Source: Echinarachnius parma
Taxonomy: Eukaryota; Echinodermata; Echinoidea; Clypeasteroida; Echinarachniidae
Direction of reading: 5' to 3'
Assembly (NCBI GenBank): GCA_037951105.1
Contig: JBAMJV010008401.1
Location: 1 to 64,000 of the forward strand
Length of the DNA: 64,000 nt
Below are positions 43,356-53,595 of the stretch, in pieces. A program made the position numbers and the translations under genes. The notes below the pieces were generated by a model. It had not been told where the DNA came from and searched no databases. It saw only the letters and a list, made by a program, of their open reading frames with translations. Positions within the stretch are counted from its first letter, which is position 1; each line of letters begins with the position of its first letter.

Positions 43356-45081
43356 AGTGATCAAGACATTTCAGGATATTCAGTTATTTATTTATTCCCC
43401 ACTCATGTGATGGATTGCCTTTTTTTTCAAAGGGGTCCCAGCCAAGATAAAATTACAAACACAATCAGAATTAACAAGGTATACTATTACACAACAACAT
43501 CAATTGGGAGCAAATATACAAACATCTTTACATGGGTCGATCAATGAAGAGCCCTTTTCAAGGCACACCATTTCCACATCAATAGTAAAAATAAAAATTA
43601 AAGATTGTAGATTCTGTGTCAAATTCATCATACAATTAACCCTTCAATTAAATGCAGGCCTTGACATTATAGCACAGGCCCGCTGGCTTCATACCACCAA
43701 ATTTAATCCAAATTTTACTTGTCTGAATGGGGAAACAAATGGTATGAAAATAATTCTTCATTTTTAGAAACCACCAGATGAAGATTTTGGTCCACTAAAA
43801 CTTGAGTAAAGTACACCTGATTAGTTGATTTTACTTGCCCAATTGGGGAACATGAAAATAAAAAGATGAATTTCTATCCTTGAATTATGATTTTAATTGA
43901 AATACTCACTGTTAATGTGACATACTGCCAAGCATCAGTCACCTCATTGCAACTGTTGCATTTCAACTGTAAGAAAGGAACACACATTTGGTAATTTTAC
44001 TGGTATATATGACTCATGAGTTTGTTGTAAAGGAATAATTTAGTTAAACAAATAAACAAATACATTATAAATCAACCACTATCTTACACTTTTAGTTTTA
44101 CTATATTATTATTAAAGGGAAAGTTGAGTTTTGGTAGAGAGGGCGCTAGACTACTTAATTGGTTTGTGAGGTAATGAAAAACTGAGTGTAAAATTTGAAA
44201 GAGCATAATATTTAAACAATAAAATCATCTTTGTTTGATCAAAATCGGTTCAGAAACGGCTGAAATATCCATAAATATAACAATTTGTAATAAACCCGGG
44301 GCCCGGGTTTATTAGAGAATTTTGAACCAGCCGTTAAAAATTCAAAAAAATGCTTCCTCTTTTCAAAAAAGTTACAAAATAGGTATTTAAATAGTTATTG
44401 GTTATTTCTCTATCTAATCACTATTTCAACAAAGCATCACATGCACAATATTTTATTCAAAATGGTTGAAACCGATGAGTGTTTAGAGAGCGCCCTCTTA
44501 CGTTTTAACGGCTCTTTTTGAATGATAACATGATCTTTACTACGTCATTTGTAATTTTGTGTTCCTTTCTAGTTATAACTATTAGTTTGTAATGTAATGA
44601 TGCAGGTTTTGGTTACTAAAATTCCGTTTCACTAAAACTGTACTCTCCTTACCAGAACTCAACTATCCCTTTAAGACAAGACCCCCTAAATTAACATGTT
44701 ATGAAATTGTTGTCAACACTATATTAGTTATTGATTGCCCGGCCCCGGGCAATAGACTAGAGCAAGTGCGATATATACTGTGACAAATCTATTTTAAGAA
44801 ATAAAAACATATAACAACAATATACATTCATGATAATTAAAAAAGATGATCAGACATGTGACTGAGATAGCTCAAAGTCAAACCAAGGCCAAGCCTCAGC
44901 TCAGGTAAATCAACGATTACCAATTGATTTCAATGGGTAATTTTTAATTGGTAATTTTCAATTGGTAATTCTGATTACCAATTGAATTCAATTGTTTTGG
45001 TAATATAAGTCAATGGGAATTTCACCCTGGGTTAGTCTTTAGAACTGTGACTACATGTGAGTTTGCCTCCAACAATTTGCA

Positions 45082-45112
<31 letters not shown>

Positions 45113-45456
45113 CTAGATGATGGATGTCATGAATTGCACCCCCAACACCCAAAAACAACAAGAACAAGAAGTCAACGTCAATGCCAATGGATGTTGCGCA
45201 ATCACGAGATCCGACCGAAAACCCCGTTAATGAAATGTCCAATTGGATGACAACGTTACCTTCAGATACCACCGAAAATCCTCCCCGTCCGGAGCGAGGT
45301 TGGTGACATTCTCCAGGTTAGCACTGATCTGAAGCCCGAGACGCTGCAAAAATAAAGACAATTCAAGTTTATGTTATTGACCAAAATATAAGGAGAAATC
45401 ATCACCAATAAGATACACATATCAAGCAGAAAGAAGGGTTTCGAACTTACCACCAT
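40759..45456 (-). CDS. CZIB: CZIB, CXXC-motif zinc-binding protein (C1orf123 type), complete
   Basis: Exons on the minus strand are 45456-45451, 45343-45260, 43966-43910, 43321-43240, 42036-41927, 41667-41602 and 40836-40759. They join in frame with GT-AG borders to 160 residues, the same length as human C1orf123/CZIB. The protein starts MVRLGLQISANLENVTNL, continues EDFRWYLK, and has the two zinc-binding CXXC pairs at residues 33-36 (CNSC) and 67-70 (CKLC), then GGRGHASMV, VAFDCRGMEPV, AGFQAEGV and DWADYDER. The family is a widely conserved small DUF866 zinc protein of poorly known function. The first coding exon contributes only ATG-GTG, so the start depends on the 45450 donor. Exon 4's acceptor is preceded by a 30-base T tract. 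The gene diverges from the ZIP gene and carries two MITEs in its introns. Confidence 0.94.
41171..41325. mobile_element. pogo-like MITE, right end eroded
   Basis: TACGGTGGAACCTTGTTATA on the left, then ATATAACAAGGTCATTTTCA on the right. It resembles the 49606-49750 copy read inversely. CZIB intron 6. Confidence 0.65.
41416..41457. repeat. GAT trinucleotide microsatellite
   Basis: About 13 GAT units in CZIB intron 6, followed by diverged GAT/GGT units to 41490. Confidence 0.97.
42186..42563 (-). mobile_element. TTAA-type MITE, family A, inverse copy
   Basis: TTAA flanks are at 42182-42185 and 42564-42567. The ends AGGGACTTAGTAACATTGTC and GTTACTAGATCCCT match family A. It lies in CZIB intron 4. 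Its right third is almost identical to bases 1-114. Confidence 0.9.
42582..42760. repeat. GATA microsatellite followed by a LINE/SINE-tail-like segment
   Basis: Six to seven GATA units lead into AAATGGTTTTATTCATATAA and an A-rich stretch, the same arrangement as at 20620. This fits the 3' end of a retroposon in inverse orientation. Family not identified. Confidence 0.45.
43085..43172. repeat. short inverted-repeat element, single-unit form
   Basis: TTAACCTGTTCAGGACCAGT and CAGTCCTGAACGAG are inverted ends around one core of about 47 bp (ACTTGGGTCTATGGAGAATA, then CATGTTTTAGCAAAAT). The same element at 52712-53040 has its core expanded to six tandem units. Confidence 0.85.
44116..44670 (-). 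mobile_element. TTAA-type MITE, family B, copy 3 (inverse)
   Basis: TTAA flanks are at 44112-44115 and 44671-44674. It is the reverse complement of 15470-16022 and 22708-23261 with few differences, including the CCCGGGGCCCGGG palindrome. It lies in CZIB intron 2, inverted relative to the window but in the gene's sense direction as in RAD17. Confidence 0.93.
44905..45035. repeat. dispersed ATTGGTA-rich repeat, copy 2
   Basis: Repeated AATTGGTAAT/ATTACCAATT blocks end in GTCAATGGGAATTTCACCCT, the inverse of the left border of the copy at 15117-15345. Confidence 0.75.
45083..45111. repeat. 29-base poly-C run
   Basis: Uninterrupted C run in CZIB intron 2. The transcript strand of CZIB therefore carries 29 G in a row. 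Confidence 0.97.
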
Positions 45457-46399
45457 CCTGTCATAGTGTCATCAGCATTCAAGGGTCAAGATTCAATTTC
45501 GTGACACACATACACCGGTCGTAACGTGCCACGCCCCTAAAAATCGTATGTCATATGGGTCAATGAAATATTACCCCATTTCACTTTTGGGGACTAGGTT
45601 TTCATACTAATGGAAAATAAACGCATTTCTGTATTCTTATAATACTACTTTGTAATATGACATTACTTTTCAGAGAAACAGTTGCTTTGTGTAACACAAA
45701 ATAATTGTAACGTGTGGTTGAAATTTTACTGAAAACTTAATAGGAGTTTGCACCCCCGGATTTAAAGGGCTTAATTTACTTCCGGGGTTTATACGCGTCG
45801 GTGTTTACGTTCTGCTCGACGCGTATTCCACCGGCGAAGGCTCCAGCAGGAACGATCAGACACGCGACGGATTGCTACGCCGGTGGGCCTGGCGTGTGGT
45901 GCCGAATAGTTACGCTCGAATCCTCTCACAAAGCAGCTGAGCTGTTCGTGCATGTGAATTTGGAGTTCTATTTGAAGCAGGAAAATATACAACTTGAGAA
46001 CAAATAATACTATAGTTGAAAGAGGTGAGAAGGCAATATTTTAAACTTAGACGTAAATGCTAAGTGATTCAATTAAATTTGATTGATTTTATTGATTAAA
46101 TTCATTTTTTGCACAAAAAATGCCAAAATAAAAAAGGTTCCACTGGAACTGGAAGTTCCAGTAATTTTTGTGCCTAAAATTGTAAGAAAAGAACGAAATG
46201 ATCATATAACTTGACCAGTGTTTGCAGTAAATGTATTTAATTCAAGGTGATATTATTTCAAAACTAAGACTGAGTTAACGTTAATTGTGTTCTGTTACAA
46301 TTAAGAACTATTTTATTTTTGTTCTAATACTCTAAATCTATTCACCATCTTATTTGCAGACCTTATCCTTTTGTCTGGCGCAATGCACAACTCGTCGCA
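45457..46399. promoter_or_regulatory. shared upstream region of the divergent CZIB and ZIP genes
   Basis: The two start codons are 943 bp apart and point away from each other. A CpG-richer patch at about 45780-45910 (TATACGCGTCGGTG, CTCGACGCGTATTCC, CCGGCG) is the best promoter candidate. A possible non-coding ZIP exon could end at 46024 (AAAGAG|GTGAGA), joining the acceptor TTATTTGCAG before 46360. A minor inverted pair (TTCCACTGGAACTGGAAG) lies near 46138. Inferred from layout; no TATA box was identified. Confidence 0.45.
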
Positions 46400-47476
46400 A
46401 TGGAAGGCAACATCAAGATCCTACTGGCGGTGTGCATGTTCGTTGTCTTTCTCGTCACGCTCTGCGGCGCACTGCTTCCCCTAAAGGTCTTTGGGCGGAG
46501 AAGCGGTCAATCCACCGAACAACTACGGCGATCAGAGAAGATCCGTAGCCTCTGCAACTGCCTGGCTGGTGGCGTCTTCTTGGCTACTTGCTTCCTTGGG
46601 TTGCTTCCATCCGCGAGGAAAAAGTTTGAGGAGGTTTTCGCCAGCAGCGGATACGAGACGGATTACCCCGTCACGGAGGCCGTCGTCATCGCTGGTTTCT
46701 TCCTCATCCTGATCCTGGAGCAAGCCATCTCGGCGGCGCAGCGGAGGAAAGCCGAGCAGACGAGCGTGGCGTATGTGCCCCTGCAGCAGTCAGAAACGGA
46801 CTTCAGTCACGATGACTCCGAAAGACACAGCATGGAGTTGGACATTGACGGTGATGACGAGGATGAAGTCATCTTTTCCTCACCGTCATTAGCAAAGTCA
46901 AAAGAAGATGCGGGCCGTAGAAACGGACAAGTAAAGAGCGGACACGCTCATCTATCCAGTCATTCCAACTCTAACCACTCCCATGGCAACCACAGTGGTC
47001 ACAGTCACTATGGAAACCTCGGTGAATCAAACTTCCTTCACTCTTTAATCCTACTTCTCGCATTATCGGTGCACTCCATTTTCGAAGGCATGGCGCTAGG
47101 TCTGCAGGAGGACATCAAACAAATTGTGTATCTTCTCGTTGCCATGGTAGCACACGAGAGCCTTGCTGCCTTCGCCCTTGGTGCTAGTCTTCTGAAGAGC
47201 GATGTCCAACTATTTGCCTTTGTCACGTACGGTATTATCTTCTCCAGTATGATCCCGATCGGTACGGCCATTGGTCTGGGGATCCAGTCGAACCCTGGTT
47301 TTGCCGCTGAGGTGTGCTCGGCCATTATGCAGGCTCTTGCAGCTGGGATCTTCATCTTTGTCACATTCTTTGAAATACTGAACCATGAATTTGAGAATGC
47401 GAGCCACATGGGTCTGAAGCTTTTGTGCACGATTACTGGATACGTGGCTTTGGCACTGTTGGAGATTGTTGGATGA
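46400..47476 (+). CDS. ZIP-family zinc transporter, SLC39A1-3 type
   Basis: A single 358-residue open frame ends at TGA 47476. ZIP1-3 proteins import zinc across the plasma membrane. Visible parts: an N-terminal membrane segment (about 7-27); a second with LCNCLAGGVFLATCFLGLLP (51-70); a third (93-110); a variable acidic cytosolic loop (about 130-180); a His-rich zinc-binding stretch (182-203); then the metal-site helices HSIFEGMALGLQ (225-236) and HESLAAFALGASLLKS (252-267); and three more membrane segments to the end. The HSxFEG and HE motifs are the family signature. A 3' splice site at 46350-46359 shows at least one upstream non-coding exon, so the start ATG is near the beginning of the last exon. 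The length is close to human ZIP1 (324) and the His loop is somewhat longer. I cannot separate ZIP1, 2 and 3 by eye. Confidence 0.93.
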   Translation: MEGNIKILLAVCMFVVFLVTLCGALLPLKVFGRRSGQSTEQLRRSEKIRSLCNCLAGGVFLATCFLGLLPSARKKFEEVFASSGYETDYPVTEAVVIAGFFLILILEQAISAAQRRKAEQTSVAYVPLQQSETDFSHDDSERHSMELDIDGDDEDEVIFSSPSLAKSKEDAGRRNGQVKSGHAHLSSHSNSNHSHGNHSGHSHYGNLGESNFLHSLILLLALSVHSIFEGMALGLQEDIKQIVYLLVAMVAHESLAAFALGASLLKSDVQLFAFVTYGIIFSSMIPIGTAIGLGIQSNPGFAAEVCSAIMQALAAGIFIFVTFFEILNHEFENASHMGLKLLCTITGYVALALLEIVG

Positions 47477-49065
47477 AATACATCTCAGAATGATCTCTAA
47501 GTTATAAATTTTGTATCATTATCGTGTTATTTATCTGTGAAAACTGAAAATCTATTTCACAAACCTGAATTATGAGGATCTGCATGGGTACCATGAAAAT
47601 TTATCAGATTATTTCAGGGTAAAAAAAAAAGACAAACAAATACAGACCTCTAGACACTTACCTGCAAAATTATATAAAGAGGGCTTCAGAGTGTATCAGA
47701 GCTCATTGTTACAAGGTTTTACTTTTAAATATGTATGCCGTCTGCCTTACAGTTACATTCTCTTCATGTATCCTCTCCTTCTTTTAGATCCACGGGGGTG
47801 TTTCACATAGATCCTTTAAGTTGAACTTAACTCTTAGTTGGACTTAAAAAGTATGGTAAGCCATTTGTAGACCTGGAACAAAATATACTCAAAAGCAAAA
47901 ATGCAAGTATTTTAGACTTTTCATGAATTTTAAATGAGGAACAATTCTTTTTGATAATAGAAAAATACTTATGAATTGAAACAACATTTAATGCCTTTTC
48001 AAAGGACTTTTAGAATTTGTAAACGAAAAAAACTAACGGCTTTCCGTACTTGCTAAGTCCAACTTAGAGTTAAGTTCATCTTTGTGAAACACCCCCAGGT
48101 GGTATGATTCTATTACAGGAGACAGAAGGTGACTTGTATGAAATCTATATTTTCCATCAAGAAAAAATAATAAATAAGTATTGTGGGAATCACTGTAGAA
48201 CTGATGACAGTAAGAAAAACTTCACTAAAAATACCTCATAATTATTGTAGGGTTTACTTCAAAGTAGTATGTTTAATACACAGTCCTGCTTGCATTTAGA
48301 CATTCATGAATTAAACCAAATTTGTTTTCAATATTTGTTTTTACATTGATTTTGTACAAATTTGTTATCGTAAGCCCAAAATATAAATTTAAGTTAAATC
48401 ATTTAGTTATCAAAATGTTTAATTTGTATTTTTGTTACCGAGTATAATGTCAATTTGTTTAATTTTCATAAATATTGTACAACATACAGTATGTCTTATT
48501 CAAACATTTTAACCACCGCAGTTGCCTTTCTATACTTAATTTTGTATTTTGTTTTGTTTTTTACACCAGCCTGTATACATGTTTATTTGTTTTTTCTTTT
48601 TTTTATATAACTGCCATTCAAGAATGCAATATTTTGTTGAATTTCATGTTGATTTTGGTGACAATTTAATTCTCTCCGAGGATTAGAATAAATGAACATC
48701 ATTATTATAGAAAGTAAAGAACATATTTTTGTCTTCAAAATGTGAGAAGCGTCAGAACTTTTTGAAAACTGTTAGTTTAAGACTGACACTGACAGTAATG
48801 TGCCTTTCAATACCTTGTTCATAAGTACACACTTTGCATGACCATTTTTGTATTAAGTTATGATCAACAGTATCACATATTTTCTTAGTGTTAATGCTCG
48901 TTCCTGTCTATAACCCCCTTTAACTTTGTGCGTCCTCCCGTTTGTTCACTCTTGCCTGTACCTGTTCCAACCTTCACTCTGCTTGTTTTATGTTTATAGT
49001 TCAATGTTTGGGTGTGTTACTCGTCAGTTTATAACCCAGAGCTCGCATGGAATCTCCTAGTATAG
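47477..49065 (+). other. probable ZIP-gene 3' UTR and downstream DNA
   Basis: AT-rich, without open frames of note. AATAAA-type signals lie near 48688 (GAATAAATGAAC) and, much further, 50517. It contains the MITE at 47794-48096. Nothing else was recognised. Confidence 0.45.
47794..48096. mobile_element. 303-bp MITE with GGGGGTGTTTCACA ends
   Basis: The left end GGGGGTGTTTCACATAGAT and the right end ATCTTTGTGAAACACCCCC are complementary with one mismatch. Inner arms TTGAACTTAACTCTTAGTTG and CAACTTAGAGTTAAGTTCA extend the stem to about 55 bp. It is probably transcribed as part of the ZIP mRNA. Confidence 0.88.
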
Positions 49066-49465
49066 GTTTTCCCACTCAATTTTACACTTTTTTCAATCGA
49101 ATTCATTCAGGGTCATTCAAATTCACGCATTACCGCGTAATCGTTGGTATCGGTCTTCAAAATTCCGAATAAGTGCGAGCGAATTCATGCATACGCATAA
49201 GCTTTCGTGAATACACACAGAAGTTCATTTATGGGCACTCAAATTCGTGAATGTGCAGCCAACTGTCAACTGCCCTTTCGCGAATTTGAATGACCATTGA
49301 TGAAAAGGTATGCTCTTTATGCAAATTCACTTGCTCCTGCGTGATTTTGAACGACTATTTACGAATTCGAATGCTGCTTTGACACGGCGATCGCAAATCG
49401 CGCGAATTCGTTTGCTCCTATTATCAATTTGAATGACAACCGCGAAATTGAGCGGGAAAACCGGA
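49066..49465. mobile_element. 400-bp MITE with GGTTTTCCC ends
   Basis: The left end TATAGGTTTTCCCACTCAAT and the right end ATTGAGCGGGAAAACCGGATA match inversely. The interior is rich in AATTCG/CGAATT and CATTCAAATT blocks. A partly similar sequence lies at 55995-56400. Confidence 0.75.
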
Positions 49466-49605
49466 TACTATCCATGCCCAGAGGAAGGATCTGCTAAATG
49501 TAGATCTGACAAGTCTGCACCTTTTGACTTACATTTGTTTTTGCAGCAGCTTCAAAAGTGGACACAAATGGTCATATTGCAATTTGTAACTAAACTCTTA
49601 AATTA

Positions 49606-49750
49606 TATTAGAACCTCGTTATACGAGATCATTGGGACCATGAAAATTACCTTGTTATACCAGGAATCTTGGGTAAAAAGAAATATAGATGTGGGACCAG
49701 CTATAAGATGGTTTTGTTGTAAGAGCTCCTTATAATGAGGTTCCACTGTA
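49606..49750. mobile_element. pogo-like MITE, 145 bp
   Basis: TATTAGAACCTCGTTATACG on the left and ATGAGGTTCCACTGTA on the right are inverted ends with TA borders. Confidence 0.8.
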
Positions 49751-51225
49751 CATCTGTGTTTGGAACTTATATTATTTTTAACCTACACGATAAACCAGTG
49801 CGCCTGATGCTATTTTTAACGCTAAACTGGCAGGCAGAGAGTATAATAAAATGTGTAAGAAAACTAACGATTATCGTAGATTTTGCCAGATTTATTTCAC
49901 TTTTCAAATCATATGGACTCATCTCGCGGGGACACCGCCATACCCCGCCATCGAAACAGAGTGTAGAAAGTGTTTATTGAATGAATTAAAAATTAAGAAA
50001 AATGCTAAGAGGGAAACCATGGTGGCAAAGCGTCAATTACCCGGCTTTCCATAAAACAGTGGGTTAAATTTTCCTACTTCAGACGTAAAACAACGCGAAT
50101 GACGCGTTTTTAGCACTGTGCTAATTGCTAAATGTAATCTTTTGATGAGAATTCCACCCTAAATTGGACATTCTATTCTTTGATGTTGTAGTAGAGTAAT
50201 ATGTTCAATACATTGTATACTTGCATGTCAATTTTACTATAGGTATGTTTGCTGGACTAGACAAATTTTCAAAGACTTATTACATGGTGAACTAATCATT
50301 TCCCCTCAGTATTATATATTCTAGGGTTCTTACATGTTGTTTGTATTAATTTAAGCTTTATATTATTTGATATATTTTTTCTAATTGTTTGAGGTATTAC
50401 AGCTAAGTATTTGTTATCAAAGTCCTATAGATGCTTAATCAACACTCGGAGCAATAATTTATGTAAACCTACATTCTGTAATGATTTGTTTTACATTTAT
50501 TTGCATTCAAAACTTGAATAAAAATTAATTTGTCAAGTCTGAATTATGTTTTTCTTTTCCTTTTTAGCTGTAGTGGAGAGTAATTACTTCAAGTAAAGTG
50601 GTGTAAACTTCATTCCAGAGTACTGTACGTCACATCTATTCATTGCCCTCTCAATATGTAATGGTTCTATTGATCATCACTTACAAAAACCAAATCAAGG
50701 CATACTTTGTTTAGAACCATTACTAAGAATGGGATCACTACTTCGATACTATTTTCACTGGCATGTGCTCAAATTTGTCTTAAATTGTATACCATTGTCT
50801 TTTTTTATTCAATTCTAAACTTCAATCAGTTTGATGGATGTACATTGATGGATGTACATTTATGTGTGTGATTGTGTGTGTGTGTGCAATATCTCAATCA
50901 GCAACATTTCCACAAAAATGAATGTAAAACAAACGCCAAAGTCTTGGAAGTATGAAATTCATTTAATCACATTCCTTCATTAATATTTGAATGAAGAAGA
51001 CATTTTGAAAAGAAAAAGTTGAAAAAGCTGTATTCTTTTCTTAAAATCATGGAAACAAACTTGTAATTAGTACTCACAATTTCAGGGTGGACATAAGGGT
51101 TAGGTGGTGGTTAACTGGTGGTGGAGGGAATATCACAGAATGTTTCTCTATGAGGGATTTGTCTTTCAAATCCAGAGGGAACATTCCCTGGGAACATGAT
51201 TTTCCGAACAAAGTTAACATCTGTT
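49751..51225. other. AT-rich intergenic DNA between the ZIP gene and OGFOD1
   Basis: No gene was recognised. A short GT patch lies at 50866-50886 and an AATAAA at 50517. Confidence 0.4.
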
Positions 51226-51420
51226 ACTGTAAACGTAATGTTCGCTGTGCATTAATTTTCGCGGATTTCGCGCTGAAGTCGGCGTCCGCGAGTATAAAAA
51301 ACTTGCGAACTTGCAATGCGTGTGAACACTTGCTTGGCCGTGAAATTAAAAAGCCGCGAATGTGTTTTTGTGTTGCTCAGCGCAAAATATTAATCGCGCG
51401 AAAATAACGTTTACAGTATA
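51226..51420. mobile_element. 195-bp MITE with TACTGTAAACG ends
   Basis: TACTGTAAACGTAATGTTCG on the left and CGCGAAAATAACGTTTACAGTA on the right are near-complements. The interior is rich in CGCG and GCGAA motifs. A TA border fits a mariner/pogo-type element. Confidence 0.85.
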
Positions 51421-52160
51421 TTACATGACAAAAGTAACACCTCTCTACACTTTCAGCCTCTCTGAGCTCAATACGTGTGTCATGTGATATAAGACCTGCT
51501 GTGTAATATAACAAAATATTATGTCAATCATGTGACTGTGTTGAGCCAATCAATGACTCATATTTCTACTAAATCATATAATATAAAACAATATTATAAT
51601 TCTTCACTTCCAAACGTGATATGTGAACTGGTAATTAAAACAAAAATTACTCTTTAATCTTAACTATGTCATCAATGTATATTTAGAGAAGTTCATTATG
51701 GGAAATGTAATACAACACAGATATCTTGTAATTTGCAGGATTGCATAAAAAGATAAATATGTAAGAACAAAGTTTTATAAACTCTAAATGATCTAATTCA
51801 GTCTATCAAAAGAGCACCACTACCCCTTCCTGTATGAAGTGTTACTTACTTTATTAAATTATAAACATAAAGCATTTTCAACAATGTTTAAAATAATGTG
51901 GAGAATTATTAAATAATTCTTGAGTAAAATTTCCAGAAGTACACATTGTAGAAAATGAGTCTGTAATCTTTGGATAGTGATAGCTACATGTAGCTCACAG
52001 TCACAGGTGCATATTTTTTAAAGATAATTTTTTGTTGTTTTCTACCTGAAAATTTCAAACATAATTTTCATTACAATTACAACAAAATAGAGAGCATGAT
52101 TCATCCCAAATGGCGACAACTACTGTGCCAAATCTCTGCTAAAAATTTGTTTAGTGTTAA

Positions 52161-52556
52161 AGGGGACCACCAGGCAAAAAACAATGCATAATTATATGTT
52201 TTGGTACTATTGTGAGATATCAAATAGATGCCCAACATTTTGCAAAGGGTCGTGTACTTCATAAACAATGCAATTAATTACCATCACTTACGGAACCATT
52301 ATTATTTCATGGCTCCGCACACCCCAAACATTTGCGAGTGCGCCAATTATATTCATGCATACGTTTGGAGGCAACAGAATAAGGATGATGCATTCATCCT
52401 AGACAAAAGTTAGTTTTCCAATGCAGACCCATGAACACATGTTGTAGTATGGTGATGCTTTTTCCCAATTATATATTTATTCTGGTGGAATGGACTACTG
52501 AAGATGTTACCTTTCTTTTATGAGAATATTATTTTTGGGTGGTGTGGTGGTACCCT
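52161..52556. mobile_element. TTAA-type MITE, family E
   Basis: TTAA flanks are at 52157-52160 and 52557-52560. The ends AGGGGACCACCAGGC and the complement of AGGGTACCACCACACC match over about 12 bases. No coding capacity. Confidence 0.78.
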
Positions 52557-52599
52557 TTAAGTGAACACCCATAGATGACTATCGTTTTCCCTTTGTCTA

Positions 52600-52695
52600 A
52601 TGATCTAATCTGTTGATCTAATCTGTTGATCTAATCTGTTGATCTAATCTGTTGATCTAATCTGTTGATCTAATCTGTTGATCTAATCTGTTGAT
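52600..52695. repeat. 13-bp tandem array, about 7 copies
   Basis: TCTGTTGATCTAA is repeated head to tail with almost no variation, just outside the family E MITE. Confidence 0.97.
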
Positions 52696-52711
52696 CGCAA
52701 TTACAAAGCAT

Positions 52712-53040
52712 TAACCCGTTCAGGACTGGTCCCCAAAACACTCGGGCAGGAGTCTATGAAGAATGCATGTTGTAGCAACCCAAAACACTCGGGCAGGAGT
52801 CTATGAAGAATGCATGTTGTAGCAACCCAAAACACTCGGGCAGGAGTCTATGAAGAATGCATGTTGTAGCAACCCAAAACACTCGGGCAGGAGTCTATGA
52901 AGAATGCATGTTGTAGCAACCCAAAACACTCGGGCAGGAGTCTATGAAGAATGCATGTTGTAGCAACCCAAAACACTCGGGCAGGAGTCTATGAAGAATG
53001 CATGTTGTAGCAAAATTAGTCCGTCCTGAACAGGTTAAGA
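52712..53040. repeat. 47-bp tandem array (6 copies) inside a short inverted-repeat element
   Basis: The outer ends TTAACCCGTTCAGGACTGGT and GTCCGTCCTGAACAGGTTAA are inverted. Between them the unit AACACTCGGGCAGGAGTCTA/TGAAGAATGCATGTTGTAGC repeats every 47 bp without variation. The single-unit form is at 43085-43172. Confidence 0.95.
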
Positions 53041-53209
53041 GAACCGAGTTGTCACATAAAAAGTTGAAGTTAAAAGTAAATTAAAGCCACTTTGGCACAC
53101 ACGTCTACTATTGGTAGAAAGCTACAGAGGGTGGGCTAGGTCTAGGTCTAAGGTCTAAGTGGAGAGCGCATGGCTAGAAGGGAGAAGGTGCCATTTTTAA
53201 AGTCTTTGG

Positions 53210-53295
53210 TATGACCGGGAGGGTTCGAACCCAGGGCCTCCTGTGCATTAGGTGACCACACTATATAACAACTAAGCCAACATTCTATTTCTGCT
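53210..53295 (-). repeat. tRNA-like SINE head
   Basis: Read on the minus strand: TGGCTTAGTTGTTATATAGT (A-box region), then CCTAATGCACAGG and B-box GGGTTCGAACCC. The D-arm is imperfect and the acceptor stem cannot be paired well. I therefore call a tRNA-derived repeat and not a gene. The rest of the SINE is not clear. Confidence 0.55.
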
Positions 53296-53340
53296 ACGCC
53301 ACCATGCCCAGTTAATTATTTAAAAACCCTTCACAAAGGT

Positions 53341-53595
53341 TCAAACAAGGTACAGTTCATAGAAGACTGGCTGGCTGGTTCAATTAATGCAACTACTCCC
53401 TCTGGGCTTAACAAAGCTGTTGTTGATAACCAATTAGACATAGGTCTGTTCTTTTACCAGCCCACCCTGCTCATTCGTAATAAACCAGGTACAGTTTATA
53501 GAAGGGCAGGCTGGCTGCTTCCGTTACTGCTACTACCCCCTCTGGGCTTCACAAAGCTGTCGTTTATATGTTTAGCAAACCTCAGCCCACCTTGC
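53341..53595 (-). repeat. two decayed copies of the OGFOD1 last exon, downstream of the stop
   Basis: The nearer copy (about 53475-53595) reads LRFAKHINDSFVKPRGGSSS on the minus strand. The farther (about 53341-53470) keeps GCTTAACAAAGCTGTTGTTG and GTACAGTTCATAGAAG. Together with the real exon they make three copies at roughly 110-130-bp steps. Both extra copies lie in the OGFOD1 3' UTR or beyond. Confidence 0.9.

Noticed and set aside
47038-47430. 130-residue minus-strand frame
   Set aside because: Antisense shadow of the ZIP transporter coding region.
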